A DNA stretch of 12,203 nucleotides. It comes from Bog-473 sp036491435. GTDB taxonomy: Bacteria > Actinomycetota > Acidimicrobiia > Acidimicrobiales > RAAP-2. The first letter of the stretch is position 1, and each line of letters starts with the position of its first letter. Positions 6,415 to 12,203 of this stretch are shown here, piece by piece. The stretch spans positions 1 to 12,203 of the forward strand of contig DASXBZ010000161.1 of the NCBI GenBank assembly GCA_036491435.1. The letters run 5' to 3'. Both the position numbers and the translations under genes were made by a program. The notes beneath the pieces were generated by a model. The model was given only the letters and a program-made list of their open reading frames with translations. It was not told the DNA's origin and did not search any database.

Positions 6415-6818
6415 GCGGCGCGATGGACTGGGAGCGCTGGGCGCGTGGTTTCGAGGCGGTCAAGGGCCCTGATGCTTTCGCCGCCCTGTTCGCGGACGGC
6501 GGGCGCTTCTGCGATCCCGTCACGCCCTGGACCACGGACGTGCGCAAGGTGGCGACCGACACCGACGCGATCTTCCCGGACTGGTCGCAGCGGGTCGACC
6601 GGATCCGTGGTGGGGACGATTGGGCCGTGTTCGAGTGGACCGGCACGGCGACCTTCAAGGCCGGGAACGGTCCGGGCATCCCGATCACGATGGAGGGGGC
6701 CACCGTCGTCGAAGTGGACGGCGACGGCAAGGTCACGTCGTGGCGCGACTACCTCGACACCAACGAACCGACGCAGCAGATCCAGACGGGACTCGAACGC
6801 GCGACTGAAGGCGGTTAA
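6411..6818 (+). CDS. NTF2/SnoaL-like protein closing the YbjQ operon
   Basis: This 135-residue protein starts at GTG 6411, four bases overlapping the previous stop; an in-frame ATG at 6423 is an alternative. The pattern is that of a cone-shaped NTF2-like barrel: an N-terminal helix (DWERWARGFEAVKGPDAFAALFADGGRFCDPV, about 6-37), a loop and helix (VRKVATDTDAIFPDWSQRV), then strands (WAVFEWTGTATFK, ITMEGATVVEVDGDGKVTSWRDYLD). FxDP and WRDYLD are typical of SnoaL-like and limonene-epoxide-hydrolase-like proteins, where Asp and Arg line the pocket. A general acid-base pocket is plausible with D36, E76, R112 and D113. It could be an enzyme or a ligand-binding partner of the YbjQ proteins. The gene ends 18 bases before the convergent diiron gene. 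Confidence 0.8.
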   Translation: MSGAMDWERWARGFEAVKGPDAFAALFADGGRFCDPVTPWTTDVRKVATDTDAIFPDWSQRVDRIRGGDDWAVFEWTGTATFKAGNGPGIPITMEGATVVEVDGDGKVTSWRDYLDTNEPTQQIQTGLERATEGG

Positions 6819-6857
6819 GCCGGCCGCGCCGGCGGGTCAGGCTTCGGCCTGAGCCGC
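6819..6857. terminator. Bidirectional hairpins between convergent genes, one with a UUCG loop
   Basis: TCAGGC (6837-6842) and GCCTGA (6847-6852) pair perfectly around TTCG, an exceptionally stable tetraloop. GCGG (6832-6835) and CCGC (6854-6857) extend the stem past a G-G mismatch. An overlapping alternative hairpin pairs GCCGGC (6819-6824) with GCCGGC (6828-6833) across CGC. The minus-strand stop codon (6837-6839) is part of the first stem. The site can end transcripts from both sides; there is no T-run. Confidence 0.5.
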
Positions 6858-7925
6858 CACGTCCTTGACGTGGGACATGCGGGCGTCGCGAGCAGCGTCG
6901 TTCTCTTCAGCCGCCCGTTCGTCTTCTGCCATCTCGGCGTCGATGTCGGTGTCGGCGAAGCCGATGACCCCCATCTCCTCGAAACCCTTCTGCAGGATCG
7001 GCCCCCACAGTCCGATGTCGCGGAGAATGGGCACGATCCGCATGAACAAGAAGTTGCGGAACTGCCGCCAAGTTTCGCTCTCCTCGACATACGTCGTGAG
7101 CTCCTGGGGCAGGTCCAGGCGCTCGAACACCTCTTGGCCCAAGAACCGGTCGCGCATGAGATAGCACGCCTCGACGCAGAAGGCCTCGCGCTCGTCGCGC
7201 TCCGCCTGCGTGAGCTGAGGGTAGTAGTCGCGCAGCGCGAGCCGGCCGAACATGACGTGCCTCGCCTCGTCCTGCATGACGTACGCGTTGAGCGCCCTTG
7301 CGAGGGGCTCGGTAGCGTTGTTGCGGATAATGCCGAACGCCGCGAGGGCAAGGCCCTCGATGAGCACCTGCATCCCGAGATACGTCATGTCCCAACGGCT
7401 GTCCGAGATGACGTCGTCGAGCAGGGCCTTGAGGTCCTTGTTGAGCGGGTAGGTCAACCCGATCTTCTCGTGCAGGTACCGGCTGAAGACTTCGACGTGG
7501 CGGGCCTCATCAATCACCTGTGTCGAGGCGTAGAACTTCGAGTCGACGTCGGGCACGGTCTGGACGATCTTGGCCGTGCAGATCAGAGCGCCCTGCTCAC
7601 CGTGCAAGAACTGGCTGAAGCGCCACGCCTCGACGTGCCGGCGCAGCTCGCCCTTCTGCTTGTCGTCCCACTTCTCCCACCATTCGGTGCCGAAGAGGGG
7701 GCTCAGTTCGTCGGGCATGCCGACGGGGTGATCGGGGTCGACGTCGAGGCTCCAGTCCAACCGGTCGCTCCCGATCCACTGGCGCCGCGTGCCCTTGTCA
7801 TAGAGCCGCAGGAGCTGGTCGCGCCCGCCCGTGTAGTCGAAGTCGAAGACGGTTGTGCTCGGCGACTCGACCCCCCACTTCGATTCGAAGGCAAAGTCCG
7901 AGTCAATCGACGGGCTGGTGGTCAT
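6837..7925 (-). CDS. Ferritin-like diiron carboxylate protein
   Basis: This 362-residue protein has the full ligand set of a four-helix diiron protein: E110 (HGEQ), E140 and H143 (DEARHVEVF), E190 (LIEGLALAAF), E220 and H223 (DEARHVMFG). Two E-x-x-H pairs plus two single Glu is the arrangement of ribonucleotide-reductase-R2-like and AurF-like oxygenases, which activate O2 to hydroxylate or N-oxidise substrates. The length is within that group's range. The C-terminal 40 residues are Glu/Asp/Ala-rich and probably disordered. ATG 7923-7925 has AAAGGGGG four bases upstream. The zinc alcohol dehydrogenase gene lies 92 bases upstream on the same strand, so the two may share a transcript. The metal site is a confident reading; the reaction and substrate are unknown. 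Confidence 0.85.
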   Translation of the reverse strand: MTTSPSIDSDFAFESKWGVESPSTTVFDFDYTGGRDQLLRLYDKGTRRQWIGSDRLDWSLDVDPDHPVGMPDELSPLFGTEWWEKWDDKQKGELRRHVEAWRFSQFLHGEQGALICTAKIVQTVPDVDSKFYASTQVIDEARHVEVFSRYLHEKIGLTYPLNKDLKALLDDVISDSRWDMTYLGMQVLIEGLALAAFGIIRNNATEPLARALNAYVMQDEARHVMFGRLALRDYYPQLTQAERDEREAFCVEACYLMRDRFLGQEVFERLDLPQELTTYVEESETWRQFRNFLFMRIVPILRDIGLWGPILQKGFEEMGVIGFADTDIDAEMAEDERAAEENDAARDARMSHVKDVAAQAEA

Positions 7926-8017
7926 GAGGCCCCCTTTGGGTCACGTCCAAGTGCAGCGCTGGCGTCGTCCGCCACCTCGCAACGCTACTTGCTCTTCTTG
8001 CCCGCGTCACGGGCCGC

Positions 8018-9250
8018 TCAGCGGAAGTCGAAGGCCACCTTTATGGCGCCACTCTCCTCCTGTGTCGCCAGCGCGACGAAGGCCTCGCGCCATTGCTCGA
8101 GGCGGAAGACGTGGGTCAGCATCCCCGTCAGGTCGATGCGGCCTTCGTCAGCCAACCGCAGGTAGTGGGCAATCCCGTGCATGCGGACGCCATCAACCTC
8201 CTCGACGCCGAAGGCATTGGAGCCGACCCAGGAGATCTCCTTGAAATAGAGCGGCGACCACTCCCAACGCTCGGGCGCGTGCACGCCGCTCTTGACCATG
8301 GTCCCGCGCGCCTTGAGCAGACGCACACCGATCTCGGCCGTCTGTGCCGTACCGACCGTGTCGTACACGACGTCGATACCTCCGGGGTGAGCCATCGGCA
8401 GGCTGGTCCCCTCCATGCGTTGGAGCACGCCACCAGACCAGGCTGCCGCTTCCTCGAGGAGCTGCTCCACGGGAAAGGGATCGACCACGGAAGCACCCAG
8501 CCGACGTGCCAATGCGGCCTGGGCCGGAAACCGGGCGACGACCAAGACTTCTACGTCGGGAAAGAGCGCCCGGATAATGGCGGTGACGGTGCTGCCGAGT
8601 GCACCGCCGCCGTAGACGAGCACCTTGCCGCCGGGCGGCGGTGGATGACGGGTGACCGAATGCAGGGAAACTGCAAAAGGGTCAGCCAAAACCGCCACTT
8701 CGTCGCTGACCCCGTCGGGGACCGGAATGAGCATGGTCTCGTGCGCCGGCAAGTACTCCGCGAACCCGCCCGGCGCATCCTTGGAGGTTCCCGTATGGAT
8801 GCCGGCCGCAATCGGGCCTCGCATGAAGTTCCAGCACAGGCTGAAGTCGCCCGCTTGGCAGGACCCACACGGCGGGTCGATGCCGCGTGGCCCGCACGAG
8901 AGCCAAGGGTTGAGGACGACCCGTTGACCCACCGCGAGCGTCGTCACGGCCGGACCGACCTCCACGACCTCCGCGACGACCTCGTGACCGAACACGGTGG
9001 GGAAGGTGAAGTAGCCGTTCAGCGCACCGTCGGTGTAGTCGTCCCCGAAGTCCATGAAGACCATCTTGGCGTCGGACCCGCAAATCCCCGTCAGACGGGT
9101 CTTGGCCACCGCCCAGTCGTCTCGGTATACCTCGGGACGGTCGAGTTGTTTGAGCACCATGGGCGTGTGTGACAGCCCGACGAGCAGTTTGTTGCTGTCG
9201 TCCGGTGGCGTCCAACGCTCTGGTCGAACGCCGTAGAGCAGTCCCTGCAT
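8018..9250 (-). CDS. Zinc-dependent medium-chain alcohol dehydrogenase
   Basis: This 410-residue member of the MDR superfamily oxidises an alcohol or reduces a carbonyl with a nicotinamide cofactor. Catalytic zinc ligands are C57 (GICGSD) and H89-E90 (FGHE), with D190 (LADPFAV) near the usual position of the third. Structural zinc is bound by C119, C128, C131 and C139. The Rossmann motif is GGGALG (214-219). The second strand ends VVAR (237-240) with no acidic residue, which hints at NADP(H), a weak inference. ATG 9248-9250 is preceded by AGGAGG with five bases between, and that site overlaps the upstream gene's TAG (TAGGAGG), so the two are closely coupled. The family resembles threonine and sorbitol dehydrogenase relatives; the substrate is unknown. 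The stop lies in a short CCGC-TCA-GCGG hairpin (8014-8024). Confidence 0.9.
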   Translation of the reverse strand: MQGLLYGVRPERWTPPDDSNKLLVGLSHTPMVLKQLDRPEVYRDDWAVAKTRLTGICGSDAKMVFMDFGDDYTDGALNGYFTFPTVFGHEVVAEVVEVGPAVTTLAVGQRVVLNPWLSCGPRGIDPPCGSCQAGDFSLCWNFMRGPIAAGIHTGTSKDAPGGFAEYLPAHETMLIPVPDGVSDEVAVLADPFAVSLHSVTRHPPPPGGKVLVYGGGALGSTVTAIIRALFPDVEVLVVARFPAQAALARRLGASVVDPFPVEQLLEEAAAWSGGVLQRMEGTSLPMAHPGGIDVVYDTVGTAQTAEIGVRLLKARGTMVKSGVHAPERWEWSPLYFKEISWVGSNAFGVEEVDGVRMHGIAHYLRLADEGRIDLTGMLTHVFRLEQWREAFVALATQEESGAIKVAFDFR

Positions 9251-9259
9251 TGATTCCTC

Positions 9260-9754
9260 CTATGCATTGAGAACCATGACGACGCCGCTCGAGTTGTTGT
9301 TCGCGGCACCGATGATGAACACGATGACAAAGAGGCCGATCCACGCGAAACCCACGAGGATCCCCGCGAGCGCCAGCCCATCACCGCCCTGTGAGCCGCC
9401 GGACTGGCGGATCTGCGAGCGCGCGATGAATCCGAAGATGACGCCGAGCACCCCCGGCACGATGAACAGGAACCCCGCGCACGAGCACACCAGCGACGCG
9501 ATGGCCAGTCCGTTGGTCCGCTTCACGACTGGGCCGCCGTAGGGTGAATAGGGGACTTGGCCCTGTGGGGGGATGGGGCCTCCGTATGGTGCACCCGTGG
9601 CCGGCGGTGGGACCCCAGCTTGTCCCGGGTACGCGCTCGGCGCACCTTGAGAGGATCCCGGGCGCGACGGGGGAGGGCCGGTCCACAACTCCGGCGGGTA
9701 CCACTTCCCGTCGGACGCCAACCACCATCCGGGACCCTGCGAGGTGTCGCTCAT
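9260..9754 (-). CDS. DUF4190-like membrane protein with N-terminal GWW/WYPP motif
   Basis: This 164-residue protein starts with GWWLASDGKWYPPELW (9-24), a short Trp motif like the DUF2510 motif found in front of many actinobacterial membrane proteins. It is followed by a Pro/Gly-rich low-complexity linker (25-77). A DUF4190-like pair of hydrophobic segments follows (about 82-110, 127-150), separated by ARSQIRQSGGSQGGDG, consistent with two membrane helices joined by a short loop. The Q-I-R loop is characteristic of the domain. The tail is short (NNNSSGVVMVLNA). I chose ATG 9754 because the motif begins there; the frame is open to 9859 but the extra residues look random. Function unknown. The stop overlaps the alcohol dehydrogenase ribosome site, giving a nine-base gap. 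Confidence 0.85.
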   Translation of the reverse strand: MSDTSQGPGWWLASDGKWYPPELWTGPPPSRPGSSQGAPSAYPGQAGVPPPATGAPYGGPIPPQGQVPYSPYGGPVVKRTNGLAIASLVCSCAGFLFIVPGVLGVIFGFIARSQIRQSGGSQGGDGLALAGILVGFAWIGLFVIVFIIGAANNNSSGVVMVLNA

Positions 9755-9821
9755 GTCCTGACCACTCCGTGCCTGAGAACCGCCTGGAGCATAGGGGTCG
9801 CCAACAAGCGCCGTCGGCGTC

Positions 9822-10061
9822 TCAGGGCAGGTACGGGCAGTGCCGGCAGCCCGAATCACAGCAGAAACCGCGACGAGCCAAGTAGCCCGCCGTGAGCACG
9901 GTCAGCCCGGTCGGGGGGTCGACGTAGGTGTCCGCGCCGGCCTCCAGTGCCGCGGTATGGGCGCGCACGATCGTCTCGTAGTCGGGGTCATCCCGCGCCA
10001 GTCGATCGGGGTGTGGATCAGTCAGCGGCCGAGCGGCCAATGGCTCGGCCGGTTCGCTCAT
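9822..10061 (-). CDS. Small Cys-rich protein of the DUF5522 type
   Basis: This 79-residue protein has the layout LTDPHPDRLARDDPDYETIVRAH (13-35), then VDPPTGLTVLTAGYLARRGFCCDSGCRHCPYLP at the C-terminus. Cys at 67, 68, 72 and 75 with H74 form a compact CC-x3-C-x-H-C cluster that could hold a metal ion or cluster. The family is short, conserved and uncharacterised. I prefer ATG 10061 because family members begin shortly before the L-T-D-P-H-P motif. GTG 10112 is an alternative: it overlaps the HU stop by one base (TAGTG), with GGAGG only two bases upstream. It probably shares a transcript with HU. A compact stem (CGCC-GAC-GGCG on the minus strand, about 9809-9819) followed by CTTGTT sits just after the stop and may end transcription. 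Confidence 0.75.
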   Translation of the reverse strand: MSEPAEPLAARPLTDPHPDRLARDDPDYETIVRAHTAALEAGADTYVDPPTGLTVLTAGYLARRGFCCDSGCRHCPYLP

Positions 10062-10111
10062 GCGAGCGGGCTGTGGCGGCCGGGCGCGAACAGGGACCCG
10101 GCCCGACGCCA

Positions 10112-10624
10112 CTACCTCCGGGCGGTCTTTCGTGCCGGCGCCTTGCGTGCCGTGGTCTTGCGTGCCACGGTCTTTCGTGCCGCGGTCTTTCGTGCCGCGG
10201 TCTTTCGTGCCGGTGCCTTGCGCGCCGCCGTCTTCTTTGCGGGCGCCTTGGCCGGCACCGCGGCCGCCTTCCCAGCAGCCTTGACCGCATCGTCGGAGGT
10301 CGGGTACGCGCCCTTCGCGAGCTTCGGCGCCTTGGCGGGAGCCAATACCGCGTCCTTGAAGGCCTTCACCGGTGTGATCCGCGCCTTCTTCGACGCCTTG
10401 ATCCGGATCGCCTCACCCGTTGCAGGGTTGCGCCCCATGCGGGCAGGCCGGTCGACCTTGACGAACTTGGCGAAACCGGTAATGGCGACGGGCTCACCCT
10501 TCGACACCACGGCGGTGACGACGTCGGTGAAGCCTTCGAGGACCGAGACCACGGTCTTCAACTCGACATCGGACTGGACGGCGACAGCTCTGGCTAGTTC
10601 TCGCTTGTTCATGGGCGCCATCAT
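10112..10624 (-). CDS. HU-family DNA-binding protein with Lys/Ala/Arg-rich tail
   Basis: This 170-residue nucleoid protein has an HU fold in residues 5-94 (MNKRELARAVAVQSDVELKTV; the signature GRNPATGEAIRIKASKKARIT) and a basic tail from 95 to 170. The tail is AKAP-rich at first and then eight pentads K-(T/A)-x-A-R (131-170): KTAAR, KAPAR, KTAAR, KTAAR, KTVAR, KTTAR, KAPAR, KTARR. This is the two-part design of mycobacterial HupB, where the tail adds nonspecific DNA binding and is modified on Lys. Starts at 10624, 10621 and 10612 (MNKREL, the usual HU opening) are all possible; none has a strong ribosome site. It binds DNA in the cytosol and compacts the chromosome. The gene symbol hup is reasonable by family but not secure. 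Confidence 0.9.
   Translation of the reverse strand: MMAPMNKRELARAVAVQSDVELKTVVSVLEGFTDVVTAVVSKGEPVAITGFAKFVKVDRPARMGRNPATGEAIRIKASKKARITPVKAFKDAVLAPAKAPKLAKGAYPTSDDAVKAAGKAAAVPAKAPAKKTAARKAPARKTAARKTAARKTVARKTTARKAPARKTARR
10115..10234 (-). repeat. Eight 15-bp tandem coding repeats in the HU tail
   Basis: Eight consecutive codon pentads encode K-(T/A)-x-A-R. On the plus strand this reads as repeats of a CGTGCCGCGGTCTTT-type unit. Three or more units are nearly identical in DNA as well as protein, so slippage could change copy number between strains. Confidence 0.8.
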
Positions 10625-10727
10625 GACCGACGCGCACCCAAGAATGCACTTCTTTTCGAAGATTTTCAGCGGAATTTTTGGGGTATTCGGACTCTGCAGT
10701 CCTGCCCGCTCCCGAGAAGCCCTTATT
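10625..10727 (-). promoter_or_regulatory. A/T-rich upstream region of the HU gene
   Basis: This 103-base gap is distinctly A/T-richer than its surroundings between 10640 and 10690 and probably holds the HU promoter reading on the minus strand. It contains CTTC/GAAG arms around TTTTC (10650-10662) and a perfect dyad GGACT (10689-10693) / AGTCC (10698-10702) with a 4-base loop, which could be the end of the VOC gene's transcript. I cannot pick a convincing -10/-35 pair. Confidence 0.35.
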
Positions 10728-11243
10728 TCAGGGGTTTTTCCCGGGTTGCTCGGCGTGTGGCATCTGGATCTGGCTCCAATAGGGCCGGGTCGCGTCGCGC
10801 TTCTCCATGAGGATGATCACCGTGCCCCACGGATCGTGGCACCAGGTCGTCTTGAGGCCGGCGACGTTCGCGATGCCTTTCGTGAGGAACACGACACCTC
10901 GTTGCTCGAGCTCTGACCGAGTCGCGGCGAGGTCGTCGCAGACGATGCCGACGTGCGTGATGCCGACTCTGGTGACAGAGGGGTCCACCTGTCCGGCCGC
11001 ACCGATTCCGGCCGCCGGATACTCGATCAGTTCGATGACGCGGTCGTCCTTACCCAAGCCGACGATGGCAGCCGTGACGACCACGGGAGGAGGCACGAGC
11101 TCGCCCATGTCGTGCTCGATCTGTGCACCCTGCATCGCGTAGGGCGGAGACAGTACCTGCAGGCCCAGGACATCGGAATACCACCGAACGGCCTCGCCGA
11201 CGTCGGGGACACAGACGGCTGTGTGGGCAAGTCCAGTGAGCAC
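10728..11243 (-). CDS. VOC-family metalloprotein (glyoxalase/dioxygenase-like)
   Basis: This 171-residue protein has two betaalpha-beta-beta-beta modules typical of vicinal oxygen chelate enzymes, a group that includes glyoxalases, methylmalonyl-CoA epimerases and ring-cleaving dioxygenases. Module 1 begins LAHTAVCVPDVGEAVRWYSDVLGL (5-28); module 2 begins ITHVGIVCDDLAATRSELEQRGV (95-117). H7, E71 (or E74), H97 and E147 sit where the four metal ligands are expected. The spacing and the opening resemble epimerase-type members more than glyoxalase I, but this is only an impression. I chose GTG 11241-11243 because it starts just before the first strand; the frame is open to 11324 with an Arg-rich lead. 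No clear ribosome site is visible. The last 20 residues (TRPYWSQIQMPHAEQPGKNP) extend beyond the fold. Substrate unknown. Confidence 0.85.
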   Translation of the reverse strand: MLTGLAHTAVCVPDVGEAVRWYSDVLGLQVLSPPYAMQGAQIEHDMGELVPPPVVVTAAIVGLGKDDRVIELIEYPAAGIGAAGQVDPSVTRVGITHVGIVCDDLAATRSELEQRGVVFLTKGIANVAGLKTTWCHDPWGTVIILMEKRDATRPYWSQIQMPHAEQPGKNP

Positions 11244-11301
11244 GCACCGCAGCGTAGGCCCAAGATTCTCCGGGCGACGGCGCCGTGGACTGCGGCGTTC
11301 C

Positions 11302-11484
11302 TCAGCTCCAGCGAGCGACCTCACGCTGGAGGCGACGGTTCCAATGGCGGAAGAAGAAGCGCAGCCGAGGCTTGAGCATTTTGATCATTAAGAGGCTCAA
11401 CAGGACGAACGGCGTGAGCGCGGCGCTCATGCCGCTCAGCAGCATCACGCGCATGTCCCGAGCAGCTCGCCCCTTCTTCTCCAT
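11302..11484 (-). CDS. Small basic single-span membrane protein
   Basis: This 60-residue product has a basic N-terminus (MEKKGRAARDMR), one hydrophobic segment (about 14-36, VMLLSGMSAALTPFVLLSLLMIKML) and a strongly basic, aromatic C-terminal half (KPRLRFFFRHWNRRLQREVARW). The topology would be a single-pass inner-membrane protein with Arg/Lys on both sides. ATG 11484 was chosen because residues further upstream look random and lie in the divergent promoter zone. A GGAG site 13 bases upstream is too far to be decisive. The VOC gene starts 58 bases beyond the stop on the same strand. I do not recognise the family; evidence that it is real is its composition and position. Confidence 0.5.
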   Translation of the reverse strand: MEKKGRAARDMRVMLLSGMSAALTPFVLLSLLMIKMLKPRLRFFFRHWNRRLQREVARWS

Positions 11485-11585
11485 GCCGTAAGTCTTACTC
11501 CACGAAGTCGCAGCGCAAAAGTGCCGTTCGGTTCTGAGCAATCGATTCGGCCATGCGCTAAGCAGTATGTGATGCAGATTCGGGT
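11485..11585. promoter_or_regulatory. Divergent promoter region
   Basis: This 101-base region separates the small membrane protein (-) from the last gene (+), so two promoters should be here. A short dyad GTAAG (11488-11492) / CTTAC (11494-11498) lies next to the minus-strand start. TATGTG near 11566-11571 is a possible -10 for the plus gene, 15 bases before its first ATG. No strong -35 is seen on either strand. Confidence 0.3.
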
Positions 11586-12203
11586 ATGCGAATGAGTGAT
11601 CCGGTCCCAGAACCAGGGCAGGAGGCAATCGCGCCGGGAGCCGCAGGGGAGGCCGCGCCCAAGAAGCGGCCGCGGGCGCGACGGACGAGGGTGATCATCG
11701 CCTGGGTCCTCGTGGTCCTGGCCTCGCTGCTCATCCCGATCTCGGTGATCTCGGCGTGGGCGATCACCACTGTGACCGACACCGACCAGTACGTCGCCAC
11801 CATGGCGCCGCTGGCGAGAGACCCCGTGATCGTCGACCATCTGGCGAACAAGGCGACCGACAAACTCTTCTCGACCCATGCCGTGCAGAACAAGGTCACC
11901 GGTCTGCTGCCGCCCAAGGCGAAGCCGCTCGTGCAGCCCGTCGTGGCGCAGGTGAAGACCTACGTGAACGGCGTGGCGCTCAAGGTCTTCGAGAGCCCAC
12001 AGTTCGGCCGGCTCTTCGACGCGCTCAACCGCAGAACGCACCAGACGGTGGTCGACATCCTGAGCGGGAAACAGACCCGGTTGACCAAAGCGCTCAAGAA
12101 CGGGCAGGTCGTCCTGAATTTGACGCCGCAGTTGAATCAGCTCATCGACAAGCTGAACGCCCGCGGCGTCAAGCTGTTCAAGCCGATCCCGACGCAGAAC
12201 GGC
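11586..12203 (+). CDS. Actinobacterial integral membrane protein, N-terminal part
   Basis: The frame starts at ATG 11586 (or ATG 11592, two codons later), just after an in-frame TAA, and is open to the window end: 206 residues visible, 3' end missing. Residues 1-35 are Pro/Ala-rich then basic (KKRPRARRTR), residues 36-60 are a clear membrane helix (VIIAWVLVVLASLLIPISVISAW), and 63-206 are an extracytoplasmic region beginning VTDTDQYVATMAPLARDP. That last motif is shared by a group of actinobacterial membrane proteins of unknown role that end in further helices, so more helices are expected beyond the edge. The positive-inside charge fits an N-in orientation. No Shine-Dalgarno site is obvious. 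Function unknown. Confidence 0.8.
   Translation, partial: MRMSDPVPEPGQEAIAPGAAGEAAPKKRPRARRTRVIIAWVLVVLASLLIPISVISAWAITTVTDTDQYVATMAPLARDPVIVDHLANKATDKLFSTHAVQNKVTGLLPPKAKPLVQPVVAQVKTYVNGVALKVFESPQFGRLFDALNRRTHQTVVDILSGKQTRLTKALKNGQVVLNLTPQLNQLIDKLNARGVKLFKPIPTQNG

Noticed and set aside
6870..8165. 431-residue plus-strand frame
   Set aside because: It is a shadow of the diiron gene, whose full metal-ligand set shows the minus strand is coding.
8093..9172. 359-residue plus-strand frame
   Set aside because: It is opposite the alcohol dehydrogenase, which has all expected zinc ligands and a Rossmann motif.
10115..10234. CRISPR-like appearance of short tandem repeats
   Set aside because: Units are 15 bp, directly adjacent without spacers, and in frame in the HU tail.
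9840..10916. 358-residue plus-strand frame with regular FRAAVFRAAV repeats
   Set aside because: The repeats are the reverse side of the HU tail; HU is unmistakable on the minus strand.
11445..12041. 198-residue minus-strand frame
   Set aside because: It is opposite the membrane protein whose helix and motifs are clear on the plus strand.

Overview
The window is GC-rich (roughly two-thirds G+C by eye). It looks like the chromosome of a high-GC actinobacterium, most plausibly from the Acidimicrobiia or a nearby lineage. Three things point there: a deazaflavin (F420)-dependent nitroreductase-family protein, an HU protein with a long Lys/Ala/Arg tail like mycobacterial HupB, and the 'GYW..ASDGG.F.FG' extracellular repeats and 'GWWLASDGKWYPP' membrane-protein N-terminus common in these bacteria. 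The lineage is an inference from protein style; there is no rRNA or marker gene here. I see no tRNA, rRNA, CRISPR array, transposase, integrase or phage gene.

Layout. 1-264 (+) is the 3' end of an ARPP-1-like gene, followed by a strong hairpin and a 350-base gene-free stretch with several dyads. 615-2561 (-) is a secreted GH43-type five-bladed propeller enzyme with six exact 42-residue C-terminal repeats. A 240-base divergent control region separates it from 2802-3251 (+), the deazaflavin-dependent nitroreductase-family protein. 3301-6818 (+) is a tightly packed five-gene operon: an unknown small protein, three successive genes each encoding a tandem pair of YbjQ-like domains, and an NTF2/SnoaL-like protein. 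Each junction inside the operon is a 1- or 4-base start/stop overlap. It converges on a minus-strand cluster read 9754 to 6837: a DUF4190-like membrane protein, a zinc-dependent MDR alcohol dehydrogenase, and a ferritin-like diiron protein. Next on the minus strand are a DUF5522-like Cys-rich small protein and the HU protein, then a VOC-family metalloprotein and a small basic single-span membrane protein. A divergent promoter region leads into a plus-strand membrane protein that runs off the right edge.

How the genes may work together. The YbjQ operon is the most unusual part. Six YbjQ-type domains in three adjacent, translationally coupled genes suggest a hetero-oligomeric assembly, because YbjQ-family proteins of known structure form homopentamers. 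The small upstream protein and the SnoaL-like protein are candidate partners. In the minus-strand cluster, a diiron carboxylate protein beside a zinc alcohol dehydrogenase would fit a hydroxylation-then-oxidation route, but no substrate can be read from sequence. The HU, VOC and small membrane genes look like ordinary chromosomal genes.
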